From positions 506,926 to 570,925 of the forward strand of contig NZ_BSOB01000010.1 in assembly GCF_030160295.1 (NCBI RefSeq): a stretch of 64,000 nucleotides of DNA. The letters run 5' to 3'. Made by a program: the position numbers and the translations under genes. The notes beneath the pieces are model-generated. The model was not told the DNA's origin and ran no database searches. It saw nothing but the letters and a program-made list of their open reading frames with translations. Each line of letters starts with the position of its first letter. Position 1 is the first letter of the stretch. This document shows positions 16,117 through 25,040 of this stretch, piece after piece. Source of the DNA: Dyella acidisoli. Its GTDB lineage: Bacteria; Pseudomonadota; Gammaproteobacteria; Xanthomonadales; Rhodanobacteraceae.

Positions 16117-17037
16117 CTACTTGGCAAGTGGCGCAAGCCATTGCAGCACCGCACGCGAAAGCTCAACACGCTGATCGGAATAGGCATGGTCGGTGGCCAA
16201 GTGCGTGGTGCTCACCTGTGTATCGCCTGCTTTCCGAAGCGACGCGGCGAAAGCTTCATTTGCATTCGTAAAGCCGTCGTCGGATGTGACGATCAACGCT
16301 GGTCGGCTCTTAAGCGCATCGACCTTTGACCGGAAGACCCAAGTTGATGCGTGATCCGCCAGCTCTTTGGCAAGTCCGTCCGCAGTGCATCCGCTGAGTG
16401 GGGCCATTCCTTCCGAGGCTAATCCTGCGCTCATGTCATGCAAGGCGGATTGTTGGGAGCCTTGTGCCGACATCTGCTCAAACACGCCGCCCATGTCAGC
16501 TGCCGAGATCATCGCAATTCCTTTGATGGCTGGGTCCGCTGAAGCGGCCTGGACCGTCATGAAGCCGCCCATGCTGTGTCCCACGAGGACGATGCGTGTC
16601 GGATCCAGACGCAGTCGCTTGGCGTTCGCGGGTTGCCGCAGATAGGCAAGCACGGCTGCGGTGTCTTCGATGCCGTGCGAGAACGAGAAAGCCCCAGACG
16701 AACCCCAGGCTCCGCGGTAGTTGAAGTAGACGACGTCCCATCCTGCGCGCCGGATGTCCTGCGCCAAATCCAGATTGCGCTCATTCCCCGGGAAGCCGTG
16801 CAGAAGAACTACTGTTGGATGTGGCTCGGCGCCTGCCGCAACGTAGACCAAGGCATTCATCTGTGCGCCATGGCTGGGGATCTGCATGGCTTCCATGGAG
16901 GCCCGGTTCTCGGTCTGGGGCTTCTTAACGATGCTCGTTTTGTCTGTTGTCGTTTCTGCATGCGCACAGGCAGGAGCCAGAGTAAGGCCCACGAACAAAC
17001 AGGCTGCCAAGAACACAGATGTCATGCAAATCTTCAT
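16117..17037 (-). CDS. Secreted alpha/beta hydrolase (S9-like/prolyl-oligopeptidase-type fold)
   Basis: The 306-residue product has a signal peptide ending AHA at 27 and the alpha/beta-hydrolase core: oxyanion strand VVLLHGFPGNERN (about 76-88), VVYFNYRGAWGSSG, the nucleophile elbow GHSMGG with S155, the acid in VTSDDGF, and the histidine in LATDHAYSD. GGGGA lies just upstream of the ATG. Its closest pattern is that of the acyl-peptidase/dienelactone-hydrolase-like group. The substrate is unknown. No neighbouring gene points to a pathway; the MFS gene ahead of it on the same strand is separated by 108 bp and might be co-transcribed. Confidence 0.88.
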   Translation of the reverse strand: MKICMTSVFLAACLFVGLTLAPACAHAETTTDKTSIVKKPQTENRASMEAMQIPSHGAQMNALVYVAAGAEPHPTVVLLHGFPGNERNLDLAQDIRRAGWDVVYFNYRGAWGSSGAFSFSHGIEDTAAVLAYLRQPANAKRLRLDPTRIVLVGHSMGGFMTVQAASADPAIKGIAMISAADMGGVFEQMSAQGSQQSALHDMSAGLASEGMAPLSGCTADGLAKELADHASTWVFRSKVDALKSRPALIVTSDDGFTNANEAFAASLRKAGDTQVSTTHLATDHAYSDQRVELSRAVLQWLAPLAK

Positions 17038-17145
17038 GTAGTCCCCACTAAATGAATAGCCAAGCTTCCACGAAAATTTGAATGGAAGCGCGAATGTGTT
17101 GCGGGTGCGAGCGTTGGTGCGGGAAAAGGACGCCGATCGGGATTG

Positions 17146-18753
17146 TCATCTATTTCTAGCAGAATCGAACGCTTCATGCGTCACATGCTTCCCCTCGATG
17201 AGAATCCACGCACTGACTGCACTCAACAGCGCGAGTGCCGAGGAAACTAGCATCACCCGCCGAAAACCTGAAACAAATGACACGTTCACCGCATGTCTCA
17301 ATGCGACCACCGTCGCATCCGGATAGCCGCCGGGAATCACCATACCCGCGAGTTTCTGACGTTGCCCCACAACTGCGGAAACCAACGCTGCCGGTGCATG
17401 CAGGCTTTGGAGTTCGGTGTCCAATGTTGCATTGAAAGCCAGATTAAGCATGAGCCCAAACAGCGCGATGGCGAGCAGAGCCGCTGCGCGCGACACCGCG
17501 TTGTTAATGCCTGACGCCGTGCCTGCCAGCTCTTTTCCCACCGCATTCATGACAGTCGTGGTCAGCGGCGCCACCGTGACACTCATGCCAACGCCGAGCA
17601 CACAAATAGCGGGAAAGAACGCCTTCCAATAGCCGCTCTCGGTTGAAGATAGCGCGAACATGGCGAATCCGATCGCCGCTATGGCCGGCCCTGTCACCAG
17701 CGGAAGCTTGGAGCCAAACCGGTCTACTAAGCGACCCGTCCAGCGCGACAACAGAAACATGATCGCAATAAACGGCAGTAACGCGGCGCCTGCTGCGGTG
17801 GCGCCATAGCCCTGCACCTGAATCAAGTTCAGTGGCAGAAAGAACAGGCTTCCACCCAGCGCCGCATAGAGCAGCAACGTCAGCATATTTGCGCCTGCAA
17901 AGTTGCGCTCGCGGAAGAGCGTCATGGAAAGCATGGGCGATGCTGCCCGCATCTCGACGCGCACGAATAGCAGTAGTGCGAAGATGCCGATAGCAGCGGC
18001 CATCCAGATCGGAGTTGCCGTCCAGCCACGAGATGGCGCCTCGATGAAAGCGAATACCATTCCCGCCAAGCCAATGGTCACCAAGCTGGCACCAAGCGTG
18101 TCGATGGGACCAGCATTCGTGCTTCCCTTGCTTTCGGGGACCTTCGCCATGCATATCGCTAGCAGTACGACGCCCACAGGCGCGTTGATCAGGAAGGCCC
18201 AGGGCCATGAGTAGTGCTCTACGAGAAAGCCCCCGATGACTGGACCGATCGCCGCGGTGATGCCACTGAACGCAGACCATGTGCCGATGGCTGCACCGCG
18301 TTCTGATTGCGGAAAGGTCGCACTGATCAACGCCAAGCTACCTGGCACCAGCAAGGCCGCGCCAATGCCTTGAATGGCGCGAGCAGTAATCAATGGCCCC
18401 ACTCCAGAGGACAACGCACAACCGATCGACGCCAACATAAATACGCCCGCGCCGATCATGAAAATACGCTTGCGACCGAAGCGGTCTCCCAACGCCCCAC
18501 CTACCAACAGCAGCGAAGCAAGAAACAGAGCATAAGACTCCATCACCCATTGGGCATCTGATGCCGTGGCACCCAGCGTTCGCTGGATAGTTGGAAGCGC
18601 CACGTTAACCACTGTGCCGTCGATGAAAGCAAGGCTGGAACCAAGGATCGCGGCCACAAGCGTCCAATGTCGCGATGGCGCCGAACAAGGTACTGCCTTT
18701 GCGCCGCTAAGGATCGCACCTTCATCGCAAGGAGGTCTTCCAATCTGGCTCAT
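17146..18753 (-). CDS. MFS transporter, DHA2 (EmrB/QacA-type) drug efflux
   Basis: The 535-residue protein has 14 predicted membrane helices. It carries the DHA2 motif in the first helix, LGSSLAFIDGTVVNVALPTIQ, motif A as GGALGDRFGRKRIFM, and the antiporter motif C region AALLVPGSLALI. These are features of proton-coupled multidrug exporters of the EmrB/QacA subfamily. Unlike emrAB operons there is no adjacent EmrA-type adaptor, so it probably works alone in the inner membrane. The N-terminal 28 residues are hydrophilic. No dedicated regulator gene is next to it. Confidence 0.92.
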   Translation of the reverse strand: MSQIGRPPCDEGAILSGAKAVPCSAPSRHWTLVAAILGSSLAFIDGTVVNVALPTIQRTLGATASDAQWVMESYALFLASLLLVGGALGDRFGRKRIFMIGAGVFMLASIGCALSSGVGPLITARAIQGIGAALLVPGSLALISATFPQSERGAAIGTWSAFSGITAAIGPVIGGFLVEHYSWPWAFLINAPVGVVLLAICMAKVPESKGSTNAGPIDTLGASLVTIGLAGMVFAFIEAPSRGWTATPIWMAAAIGIFALLLFVRVEMRAASPMLSMTLFRERNFAGANMLTLLLYAALGGSLFFLPLNLIQVQGYGATAAGAALLPFIAIMFLLSRWTGRLVDRFGSKLPLVTGPAIAAIGFAMFALSSTESGYWKAFFPAICVLGVGMSVTVAPLTTTVMNAVGKELAGTASGINNAVSRAAALLAIALFGLMLNLAFNATLDTELQSLHAPAALVSAVVGQRQKLAGMVIPGGYPDATVVALRHAVNVSFVSGFRRVMLVSSALALLSAVSAWILIEGKHVTHEAFDSARNR

Positions 18754-18935
18754 GGGCTTTACCGTAATTGGGATTCGGCTGAGCTTACTCTGCTATCAGT
18801 AGGGGAACCGACGAGAAGGGCGCTCGACGAACGAGAACGATAGAACGCAGCATTTGCCCGCCCTTACGCCCCGTTTCTACGGCAGCCAGCTTCGCGCGAC
18901 TATCCTTATAAGCGGATGAGACTGGAGATGCCGCC

Positions 18936-19214
18936 ATGTCCGAGAATACGAAGACTCCACTCGAACACGTCAACGACGTCCTTGCGCAACTCAAAGAGAT
19001 GCGTCATTACGCGAAGAACAACGTCGAAACCCTGACGGCGCAGTGGCTGCTGTTCGATGGCGAACTCAAGAAACTCAAGCAGAGCGGGCCAATCGAAACG
19101 TTGATGACGCGTCAAAGCGAGCTGCACGATGCGCTGGAAGAAGAGATCGCCACGCTTGAGAAACTGGCGGCGACGCTACAGCCTCCTCCGGAGGAGACTA
19201 GCCCTCAGGCTTGA
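18936..19214 (+). CDS. Small coiled-coil protein, 92 aa
   Basis: The 92-residue product is almost entirely helical and charged, with heptad-like leucines from HVNDVLAQLKEMRHY to EEEIATLEKLAATL and a Pro/Glu-rich tail. GGAGATG lies upstream of the ATG. No signal peptide or known domain was seen. Its 3' end overlaps the convergent SLOG-like gene by 17 bases. A scaffold or regulatory role is only a guess. Confidence 0.7.
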   Translation: MSENTKTPLEHVNDVLAQLKEMRHYAKNNVETLTAQWLLFDGELKKLKQSGPIETLMTRQSELHDALEEEIATLEKLAATLQPPPEETSPQA

Positions 19215-19722
19215 TCAAACGCAGCGTGTTGAGCTGACGCTCAAGGGCTTCCATAGAGTCCCAGGGCAAGATGGGTGAATTTTGCCTTTCGTCGGGCGGA
19301 TTCTTTGGCAGCCCATCAGACCAGCCACCACAGCCCACAAGCGGTAGCAGTGGCCGGTGATGAAGCCACGCAAAGCAAACTTCCGAGATGGTGCCGGCAC
19401 GACCTCCGATGACGATACATGCATCGCCGGCAAGCGCCATGATCAGATTTCTGGCATCGCCCATTCCGCAGGGTATGACCACTGTTGCCGGCCAATCCGG
19501 CGCAGGCATGTCGGCATCCGTGATGATGCTGACGACCACTCCACCGGCGGCCTTGGCCCGTTCTGCCGCTACACGTGTCGCGGGACTTCCGCAACCGCTG
19601 ATCACGGTAACTCCTAAACGAGCGAGTAACTCCCCAGCCTGTCCAGCCAAGTCGTATGCCTTGGACCCCGGCTCTGCACTTCCCAACACGCAAACTTGAG
19701 GCTGGCGAGTTCCACTGAACAT
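19198..19722 (-). CDS. SLOG/LOG-like Rossmann protein (TIGR00725-type)
   Basis: The 174-residue protein has the SLOG Rossmann pattern: the N-terminal strand VCVLGSAEPGS, GVTVISGCGSPATRVAAE, a middle VVIPCGMGDARNLIMALAGDACIVIGG, and the nucleotide-loop GGRAGTISEV (106-115), equivalent to the GGxGTxxE of lysine-decarboxylase-like cytokinin phosphoribohydrolases. Stand-alone members of this type are of unknown role; SLOG domains in general bind nucleotides and sometimes act as sensors in defence systems. Here the neighbours are not defence genes. The loop has Arg-Ala where LOG enzymes have Gly, so phosphoribohydrolase activity is uncertain. Confidence 0.8.
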   Translation of the reverse strand: MFSGTRQPQVCVLGSAEPGSKAYDLAGQAGELLARLGVTVISGCGSPATRVAAERAKAAGGVVVSIITDADMPAPDWPATVVIPCGMGDARNLIMALAGDACIVIGGRAGTISEVCFAWLHHRPLLPLVGCGGWSDGLPKNPPDERQNSPILPWDSMEALERQLNTLRLIKPEG

Positions 19723-19794
19723 GTCTGTCCTTGTGCTTGGTTCTTTAACTGCTGTGGCTGTTATGGAACGGGAGCGAACTTTGCCTATTCAACA

Positions 19795-20211
19795 TCACGC
19801 CGCAACTTCCCTCGGCCATCTCCACGCATACCGGACGACAAGGACCGTCAGCGCCATCTCAATCACGCCTAGAACAATATAAAAAATCCACGCTCCCGGC
19901 ATGGTGATCAGCATGATTGCGGTGTAGATCACACCAAGAATAATGTTTAGTAGACGATTCGTTCTCGGGGGCAATACCAGTGAAAGGAATACCATGACGC
20001 CTGGAATCGCCATCAGAACAGCGACAGGCACCAACGACGATTGACTTGTTGGGCCGATGGGGCCTTGTCCCGCCAACATTCCCTTGAGCTGCCCAGGCAC
20101 ATAAAGCCCGAAATAGTCGCCGTAGATGTAGCAAAACATCACCGCTGCCCACAGCGCTGACAGCTTCAGCTTCACATGAACCTTCATGTCTTGCAGCGTG
20201 ATAGAGCTCAT
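19795..20211 (-). CDS. DUF6326 family membrane protein, 138 aa
   Basis: The protein has a short hydrophilic N-terminus (MKVHVKLKLSALW) and four membrane helices, with CYIYGDYFGLYVPGQL after the first. This segment is the signature I associate with the DUF6326 family of small bacterial and archaeal membrane proteins. The function is unknown. The length is typical. GGAAAGGG precedes the ATG. The SLOG-like gene lies downstream on the same strand after 72 bp and could be co-transcribed. Confidence 0.8.
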   Translation of the reverse strand: MSSITLQDMKVHVKLKLSALWAAVMFCYIYGDYFGLYVPGQLKGMLAGQGPIGPTSQSSLVPVAVLMAIPGVMVFLSLVLPPRTNRLLNIILGVIYTAIMLITMPGAWIFYIVLGVIEMALTVLVVRYAWRWPREVAA

Positions 20212-20368
20212 ACCCTTTCCCCCGCCTCGACTGAACGGAACGAAGCCTTTTCGTTGCGTCTAACTAATGTGCCGCGGACGTTTCTGAACTACGCGTGCCA
20301 AAAGTACTCCGCTCCAACCGCCATAGGGACAGCGGACTTATGCTTAACGTAGTCACCAACCCATGCGC

Positions 20369-20764
20369 TTAATTTTCCACTGCAGCCCTGAGTGCTGCCA
20401 CATCCGCTTTCGACAAGTAGCGTTCGAGCGGTGACGCCGGGTTGGGCGCGTAGAAGTATGCTGTCGCGGTGCCATCTTTTGACTCGAATAAGTTCAAGGT
20501 GGTCTGTCCGCCGCTTGGATCGCGCATGACAATGGCTAAGGCAATTGGCGCGGGAGGTGTTCCCATCAATCCTCTCCATCCGGCGTCGTGCGCTTTCATC
20601 CACGTCGACAGTCGCGCCACTTCTTGCGGGCTTAACGATCCACCGGAAACTTGAGGGCCATAGACGGACGCCGTTGCAATGTCGGGCATTTTGATAATCC
20701 TGTAGCAACCTGCCAGATCAAGCACTAGCGTAACGATGAGAGCGATTCGCACCATGACACGCAT
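20369..20764 (-). CDS. Putative lipoprotein, 131 aa
   Basis: A strong GGAGG lies 5 bases upstream of the ATG at 20764. The N-terminus is a lipoprotein signal with lipobox LAGC, the lipidated cysteine being C20. The mature part is about 110 residues of mixed fold with QEVARLSTWMKAHDAGWRG and LNLFESKDGTATAYFY. I do not recognise a family. Similar small lipoproteins of unknown role are common in Xanthomonadales. It is monocistronic or follows nothing on its strand nearby. Confidence 0.7.
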   Translation of the reverse strand: MRVMVRIALIVTLVLDLAGCYRIIKMPDIATASVYGPQVSGGSLSPQEVARLSTWMKAHDAGWRGLMGTPPAPIALAIVMRDPSGGQTTLNLFESKDGTATAYFYAPNPASPLERYLSKADVAALRAAVEN

Positions 20765-20923
20765 AACACCTCCTTCCTCCCCTTGCGGCTCAAGTCTGAG
20801 TCACTCCCGGATCAACACCCCATAAATACGCACAGCATGCTCAGGCAATTTTTTGAGTCACCTACTTTAGTGGCCTCGATCATGTGATCGCAGACTTCAA
20901 ACCTGAGCCGCCACCCTGCCTTT

Positions 20924-22132
20924 CTACTTATCTGCCTTTGAATCCTCTGTTTTTGTCGCCAGATCGCGCTCATGCACCGCCTTGGCTATCGCTTTCAGCG
21001 CGCCCTCGGTACCTTCGCAAGCATCATTGGCCAGTAACACAAAGCCTTCGTGCTGCTTCGGATAGAGTACTACCTGGCTGGACATGCCGAAGCTTCCGCC
21101 ACCGTGCCAGATAACGGGCTGACCTTGATCGTTTCCGAGGTTCCAGGCCATGGCATCGCCGTCGTTCGCGTTACCTATCAAAACCTGGTGGGATAGACGG
21201 ACGGAGGCATCACTGTCATCCAGTTGCCAGCGGACGTATTTCGCCATGTCCTCGGTGGATGCATACAGCCCCCACGCCGCGCCTGCGTTTTGTGGGCGAT
21301 ATGGGGTACCGCGGCCATAGCGGTCGTAGCCGTTGACGAGGCGCGATTGTTCGTTGCTATCCAACATGAAGCCGGTGGACGCCATTCCCAGCGGTTGCGT
21401 GATGTATTGGCGCAACAACTCGTTGAACGGCTTGCCGTATACCTCTTCCACGCCAAGCCCGATCACGAGAAAACCGGCGTTGGAGTAAACCTGCTTTTCG
21501 CCGGGCGCACTACGCAGTTTGGTGTCGTGCAACGCAGCCAGGAACTGCTCGCGGCCGAAGCCCTGGTTGAGGGCGACCATGCGAGCGTTGAAGTCGGGCG
21601 CATTCTTGTTCGCAAAGAGCGCATCGGTATCGGGGATATCGCGCGGCATACCGGAGTAATGCGTGACTAATGTGCGCAAGGTGATCGGCTGGCCGCTCCA
21701 GGCAAGGTTGCGGTAGTCGCCCGGCAGATCATTGCGGAAGTCACCATTCAAGCTCATGCGGCCGTCGGCGATCGCTCGCGCTGCCAACGTTGCGGTAAAT
21801 GTTTTAGTGACCGAGGCCAGCTCGTAGATGCTTCGCGGGGTTGGCTTCTCGGCTTTGCTGCGCGATGTGCTGCCGTAGTCGTAGAAGTAGGATTGGCCCG
21901 CCTCCACCACCGTAATCGAAACGCCAACATGGCAGCGGTTGCGGAAGTAATCGTTGGCTGCCTTGTCAACGGCAATATCCAGTGCCGAGTGGCGCGGGTT
22001 GTCGCTGGGTATTCCGCTCGCTGCGGCGGATGTGCAAACGGCGGTGGCCAAGTAAAGCAACACCAGAACGCACCCCATCCACCGCTTGCTTGTCTTCGCA
22101 GATTTAGAGCTCTGCGCCATCCGTCGAGGCAT
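20924..22132 (-). CDS. Serine hydrolase, class C beta-lactamase family
   Basis: The 402-residue protein carries a signal or anchor segment (about 18-36) and the serine beta-lactamase/DD-peptidase fold. The catalytic motifs are S107-V-T-K110, Y218-S-N and H345-GGG (the KTG equivalent). This HGGG variant is usual in esterase-like and D-aminopeptidase-like members rather than true AmpC enzymes. AAGGAA lies upstream of the ATG. The likely role is a periplasmic peptidase or esterase; beta-lactam hydrolysis is possible but not indicated. It is alone on its strand, with the 28-residue peptide gene upstream. Confidence 0.88.
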   Translation of the reverse strand: MPRRMAQSSKSAKTSKRWMGCVLVLLYLATAVCTSAAASGIPSDNPRHSALDIAVDKAANDYFRNRCHVGVSITVVEAGQSYFYDYGSTSRSKAEKPTPRSIYELASVTKTFTATLAARAIADGRMSLNGDFRNDLPGDYRNLAWSGQPITLRTLVTHYSGMPRDIPDTDALFANKNAPDFNARMVALNQGFGREQFLAALHDTKLRSAPGEKQVYSNAGFLVIGLGVEEVYGKPFNELLRQYITQPLGMASTGFMLDSNEQSRLVNGYDRYGRGTPYRPQNAGAAWGLYASTEDMAKYVRWQLDDSDASVRLSHQVLIGNANDGDAMAWNLGNDQGQPVIWHGGGSFGMSSQVVLYPKQHEGFVLLANDACEGTEGALKAIAKAVHERDLATKTEDSKADK

Positions 22133-22209
22133 AACCGTTCCTTCAATGGGAAGCTGTTGTGGAAGCCGATAAAGACATGCAAGCAGCGCGTAAGAACTTC
22201 AGCGAAGAC

Positions 22210-22296
22210 TTATGCCAGCATCGCGGCCAGGGTCGACACACAGATCACTACGCAGACGGCAAAGAAGCTGTTGAGCATCAGGGTTTCAAATTTCAT
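22210..22296 (-). CDS. 28-residue hydrophobic peptide
   Basis: This ORF is very short but well formed: GGAGAG lies 7 bases upstream of the ATG at 22296, and the product MKFETLMLNSFFAVCVVICV continues for 8 more residues to a TAA at 22210. After a short charged N-terminus it is one continuous membrane helix with two cysteines. It sits between the serine hydrolase and a region with several GTCCG/CGGAC palindromes. It may be a membrane-modulating small protein or a leader peptide. I regard it as a real gene with moderate confidence. Confidence 0.55.
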   Translation of the reverse strand: MKFETLMLNSFFAVCVVICVSTLAAMLA

Positions 22297-22675
22297 GGTG
22301 GCTCTCCGTTCGATAAGTTAGTGAGGCTTTCGAGATAGGTGTTGCAAGGCCGATGCCAACTGCATCAACGCTTCGAAAACCGCATAACGGCGCCATTTGT
22401 GACGGAGAGTGGAGATATGCCGCTTTGTCCGCGGACAGTTGTCTGCGTTGTCCGGACGGTGCACGGACAAAACTATTTCAGGAAGGTCACGCCACGATTG
22501 CTTATAAAATAGAAAAGAGTGCGATCAATCCGCACTTTTCTTAGAGTTAGGTGAGACAGTCCATTTCTTGAGTGGATCAAGCTTGCCAAGTGGCATCGAC
22601 TGCAAAAATAGACGAAATGGGAAGGGGCGGAGTGCTTTTCTATAGAAGAGCACTCCGCCCTCTTCATTACATGCC
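22297..22675. promoter_or_regulatory. Gene-free region with GTCCG/CGGAC inverted repeats
   Basis: No gene is seen in 380 bp. TGTCCGCGGACA at 22426-22437 is a perfect 12-bp palindrome. GTCCGGAC at 22450-22457 is another, and GGACA follows at 22465-22469, so three related half-site clusters lie within 45 bp, upstream of the 28-residue peptide gene on the minus strand. A weaker hairpin with a T run is at 22511-22542. Confidence 0.5.
22625..22660. terminator. Strong hairpin after the three-repeat secreted protein gene
   Basis: A perfect 12-bp stem (GGGCGGAGTGCT and its complement) with a 12-base loop lies 16 bases after the stop of the minus-strand gene at 22676. There is no clean U run, so it may act as a 3'-end stabiliser rather than a full terminator. 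Confidence 0.6.
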
Positions 22676-24895
22676 CTAGTGCGAACCCACCACTATCGAA
22701 CGCCGGTACATATCGTTATTCGTCGGCCAATTCACTTCCGGGTCTGAGTAGTACAGGTAAGAAACATTGTTGATCTTTACCAGCTGCGGATATCCCATCC
22801 AGCAACTTCCCGAATCATGCGCCTTCAGGATGGGATTGTTCGGCGACTGTACCCACGCAGCGGGATTGGAAAGGTTGCCTTCATAGACCCTGGACAGGCC
22901 AATACCCCAATGGCCGCTGCAGTTATATGCATCCGCTCCTTCGGCCACCATGTAGTAATAGCCATCCTCGTATAGCACGCCGCCAGAACCATTGTTGTTC
23001 GCATTCCACGATCCTGTCGGCGGCTGCGGCAAGGCGCCATAAGTCGGATCCGACCATATAGCTGCTGCTGCGGGCCAGACGGCGTTACTGTTCCACGTCT
23101 GCAGGTAATTCATCGACGCTTGATGCCGTGACGTGATACTAGCTGTGCTGTTCACATCGACCCATTGCAGATAGAGCGCCTGCGTATTCACATCTTGGAT
23201 GACATTGGGCGTACTCGCGCTGCTGTTGTAATCAGGAGGCGTCACCAAAGCCCCTTGTACGGTCCAATTGTTGACGCCGTCCCCTGAGTAGGCGAGCAGC
23301 GAAGAAAATGGATGCGAGCCGGCACCTTCAAATACCAGGTAATAGCCATTACTAGTCTTGTAAGCCGTACCGTCGTAGGCAGTCACCAAGGTACCAAATC
23401 CGGGTACGGTGGGATTCGGCGTCACTGAAATAATCGGCGAAGGCTGTGCGGCAAAGCTTGCTCCGCCGTCACTGGATATGCCCATGTGTTCTTCGAAATT
23501 ACCGTTAGACAGTTGCTGCCTGTAGTACCCGTACAACTGCCCACTACCGTTGGAGACAACGGAAAGCCTTCCAGGCGAGCTGGTAAGGGCCGATGTCGAC
23601 GGGGAACCCTGCGTATAAAATCCGATCTGCTGATATCCGCTCGATTGAGGGCTTACGAGTTGAAGCCTGATCGAGTCGACGGCCAGTCCCGGGTCCGACC
23701 AATCCGCCAGCACAACCCCTTGGCCATTGTATGTAAACGTATTGAGGGCTTTGTACCATTGGTAGCCCGTGGATGACACCGCCGTACCTTGCGAAGCGAC
23801 GGTTTGATTCTGAGACGTCGCAATCAGTCCGTAATTATGCGATTGACCATCGGTGGAGCGCATTCTGACGTCGACGCTGTATTGCGCACCCGACACCAAC
23901 CCAGTGGCTGGAACATTCCACCATAGGTAAATGCCCGTGGAGCTGCGCGTTACAGATTGACCATCGCTGGCTGCGCTGTCATCCGACACTGTTCCGCCGG
24001 CGATGGGGGCAGCCGGCTGAGTGGTGACGCCCGACATGCCAGCATTACCAAACCACGCGTGGTAGAGGCTCAACGTAGGGTCTAGGGGCTTGTCCTGCAC
24101 AACGCGCACCTGATCGACCACTAGATTCGGATCGGAATAATCGGCAATGCGGACTGAAGAGCCGGTGTAGCTGAAGTCGCCGATCGGCACCCAAGTATAT
24201 GTACTGCTGGTCACGGGGGCGGACATGACCGCGACCTCCGTGTTGTTGACGACGACATGCTCCGTAAAGGTTGCCGACGCCACGCCCTGCGTTCTGATCC
24301 TGGCGTAAACCGTGTAGTTGCCGTGCAACATGGGCGTCGCGTTTGGCGTCCACCATGTGTAAATGCCGCCGGTAGTGCGAGTTACTGCCGATCCGGATAT
24401 GGCCGCAGGATCCGATATCACCGTGCCGCCCGAGACCGTGGCGGCGTTGACCGTCTGAATTGGCTCAATAATCAGTTTGTCGATCGCCATGGACGGGTCG
24501 GACCAATCGGACATGCGCAATTCGCTTCCGGCGAAGCTGTACTCGCCCAGCCGATACCAGTGATAAGCACTCGATGCGACGGTACCGCCCAGCGACGCAA
24601 TCTGATTTTCGTTGGCGTAGACATAGTCGGTAATACCATGCGCATTTCCGTCCAAGGAACGGGCACGCACAAACATGACGTAATCGCCACTGGGTACCGA
24701 ATTGTTCAAAACCCACCATGTATAGATGCCGGATGTCGTCCTGGTAACAGCCTGCTGATTGCTCGCATCTGCATCCGTGATGACGGTTCCACCAGATACC
24801 GCCTCTGCCTCTACGGTATCTTGTGCGAAAGCTTGAGTTGCCCATGGCAGCGCAGCGAACATCGCTAACGCTAATAAACCCTTTGTTGTTCTCAT
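22676..24895 (-). CDS. Secreted protein with three tandem beta-rich repeats and a C-terminal propeller-like domain
   Basis: The 739-residue protein has a signal peptide ending AFAQ (about 25). Three repeats of about 115-120 residues follow (roughly 28-145, 150-268 and 295-415). Each opens with SGGTVI(T/S)D or GGTVSDD, has a VTR(T/S)..GIY.WW element and closes with a (W/Y)SDP.(L/M).(V/I)D motif, a pattern like jelly-roll carbohydrate-binding modules. The last 310 residues have repeated strand patterns such as GYYLVFEGAGSHPF and GYYYMVAEGAD, resembling the five-bladed propeller of GH43/sialidase-like proteins. A glycan-binding or hydrolysing role is likely but unproven. It is monocistronic. Confidence 0.75.
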   Translation of the reverse strand: MRTTKGLLALAMFAALPWATQAFAQDTVEAEAVSGGTVITDADASNQQAVTRTTSGIYTWWVLNNSVPSGDYVMFVRARSLDGNAHGITDYVYANENQIASLGGTVASSAYHWYRLGEYSFAGSELRMSDWSDPSMAIDKLIIEPIQTVNAATVSGGTVISDPAAISGSAVTRTTGGIYTWWTPNATPMLHGNYTVYARIRTQGVASATFTEHVVVNNTEVAVMSAPVTSSTYTWVPIGDFSYTGSSVRIADYSDPNLVVDQVRVVQDKPLDPTLSLYHAWFGNAGMSGVTTQPAAPIAGGTVSDDSAASDGQSVTRSSTGIYLWWNVPATGLVSGAQYSVDVRMRSTDGQSHNYGLIATSQNQTVASQGTAVSSTGYQWYKALNTFTYNGQGVVLADWSDPGLAVDSIRLQLVSPQSSGYQQIGFYTQGSPSTSALTSSPGRLSVVSNGSGQLYGYYRQQLSNGNFEEHMGISSDGGASFAAQPSPIISVTPNPTVPGFGTLVTAYDGTAYKTSNGYYLVFEGAGSHPFSSLLAYSGDGVNNWTVQGALVTPPDYNSSASTPNVIQDVNTQALYLQWVDVNSTASITSRHQASMNYLQTWNSNAVWPAAAAIWSDPTYGALPQPPTGSWNANNNGSGGVLYEDGYYYMVAEGADAYNCSGHWGIGLSRVYEGNLSNPAAWVQSPNNPILKAHDSGSCWMGYPQLVKINNVSYLYYSDPEVNWPTNNDMYRRSIVVGSH

Positions 24896-25040
24896 CGATC
24901 ACTGCTCCCTGTTGAAAAGTAGAACGAACGAAATAATAAGCGAACTACGCATCGTCTTTATGACGAAAGACACGGAATTGAGAAAAGAAGGAGCTTTTCT
25001 GCAGTACGGCTATCTCTTATCGCCTCATCCATCAACCGAC

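Noticed and set aside
20924..22132. AmpC beta-lactamase resistance gene
   Set aside because: The SxxK and YSN motifs are present but HGGG replaces KTG, and the sequence resembles esterase or peptidase members; resistance is not supported.
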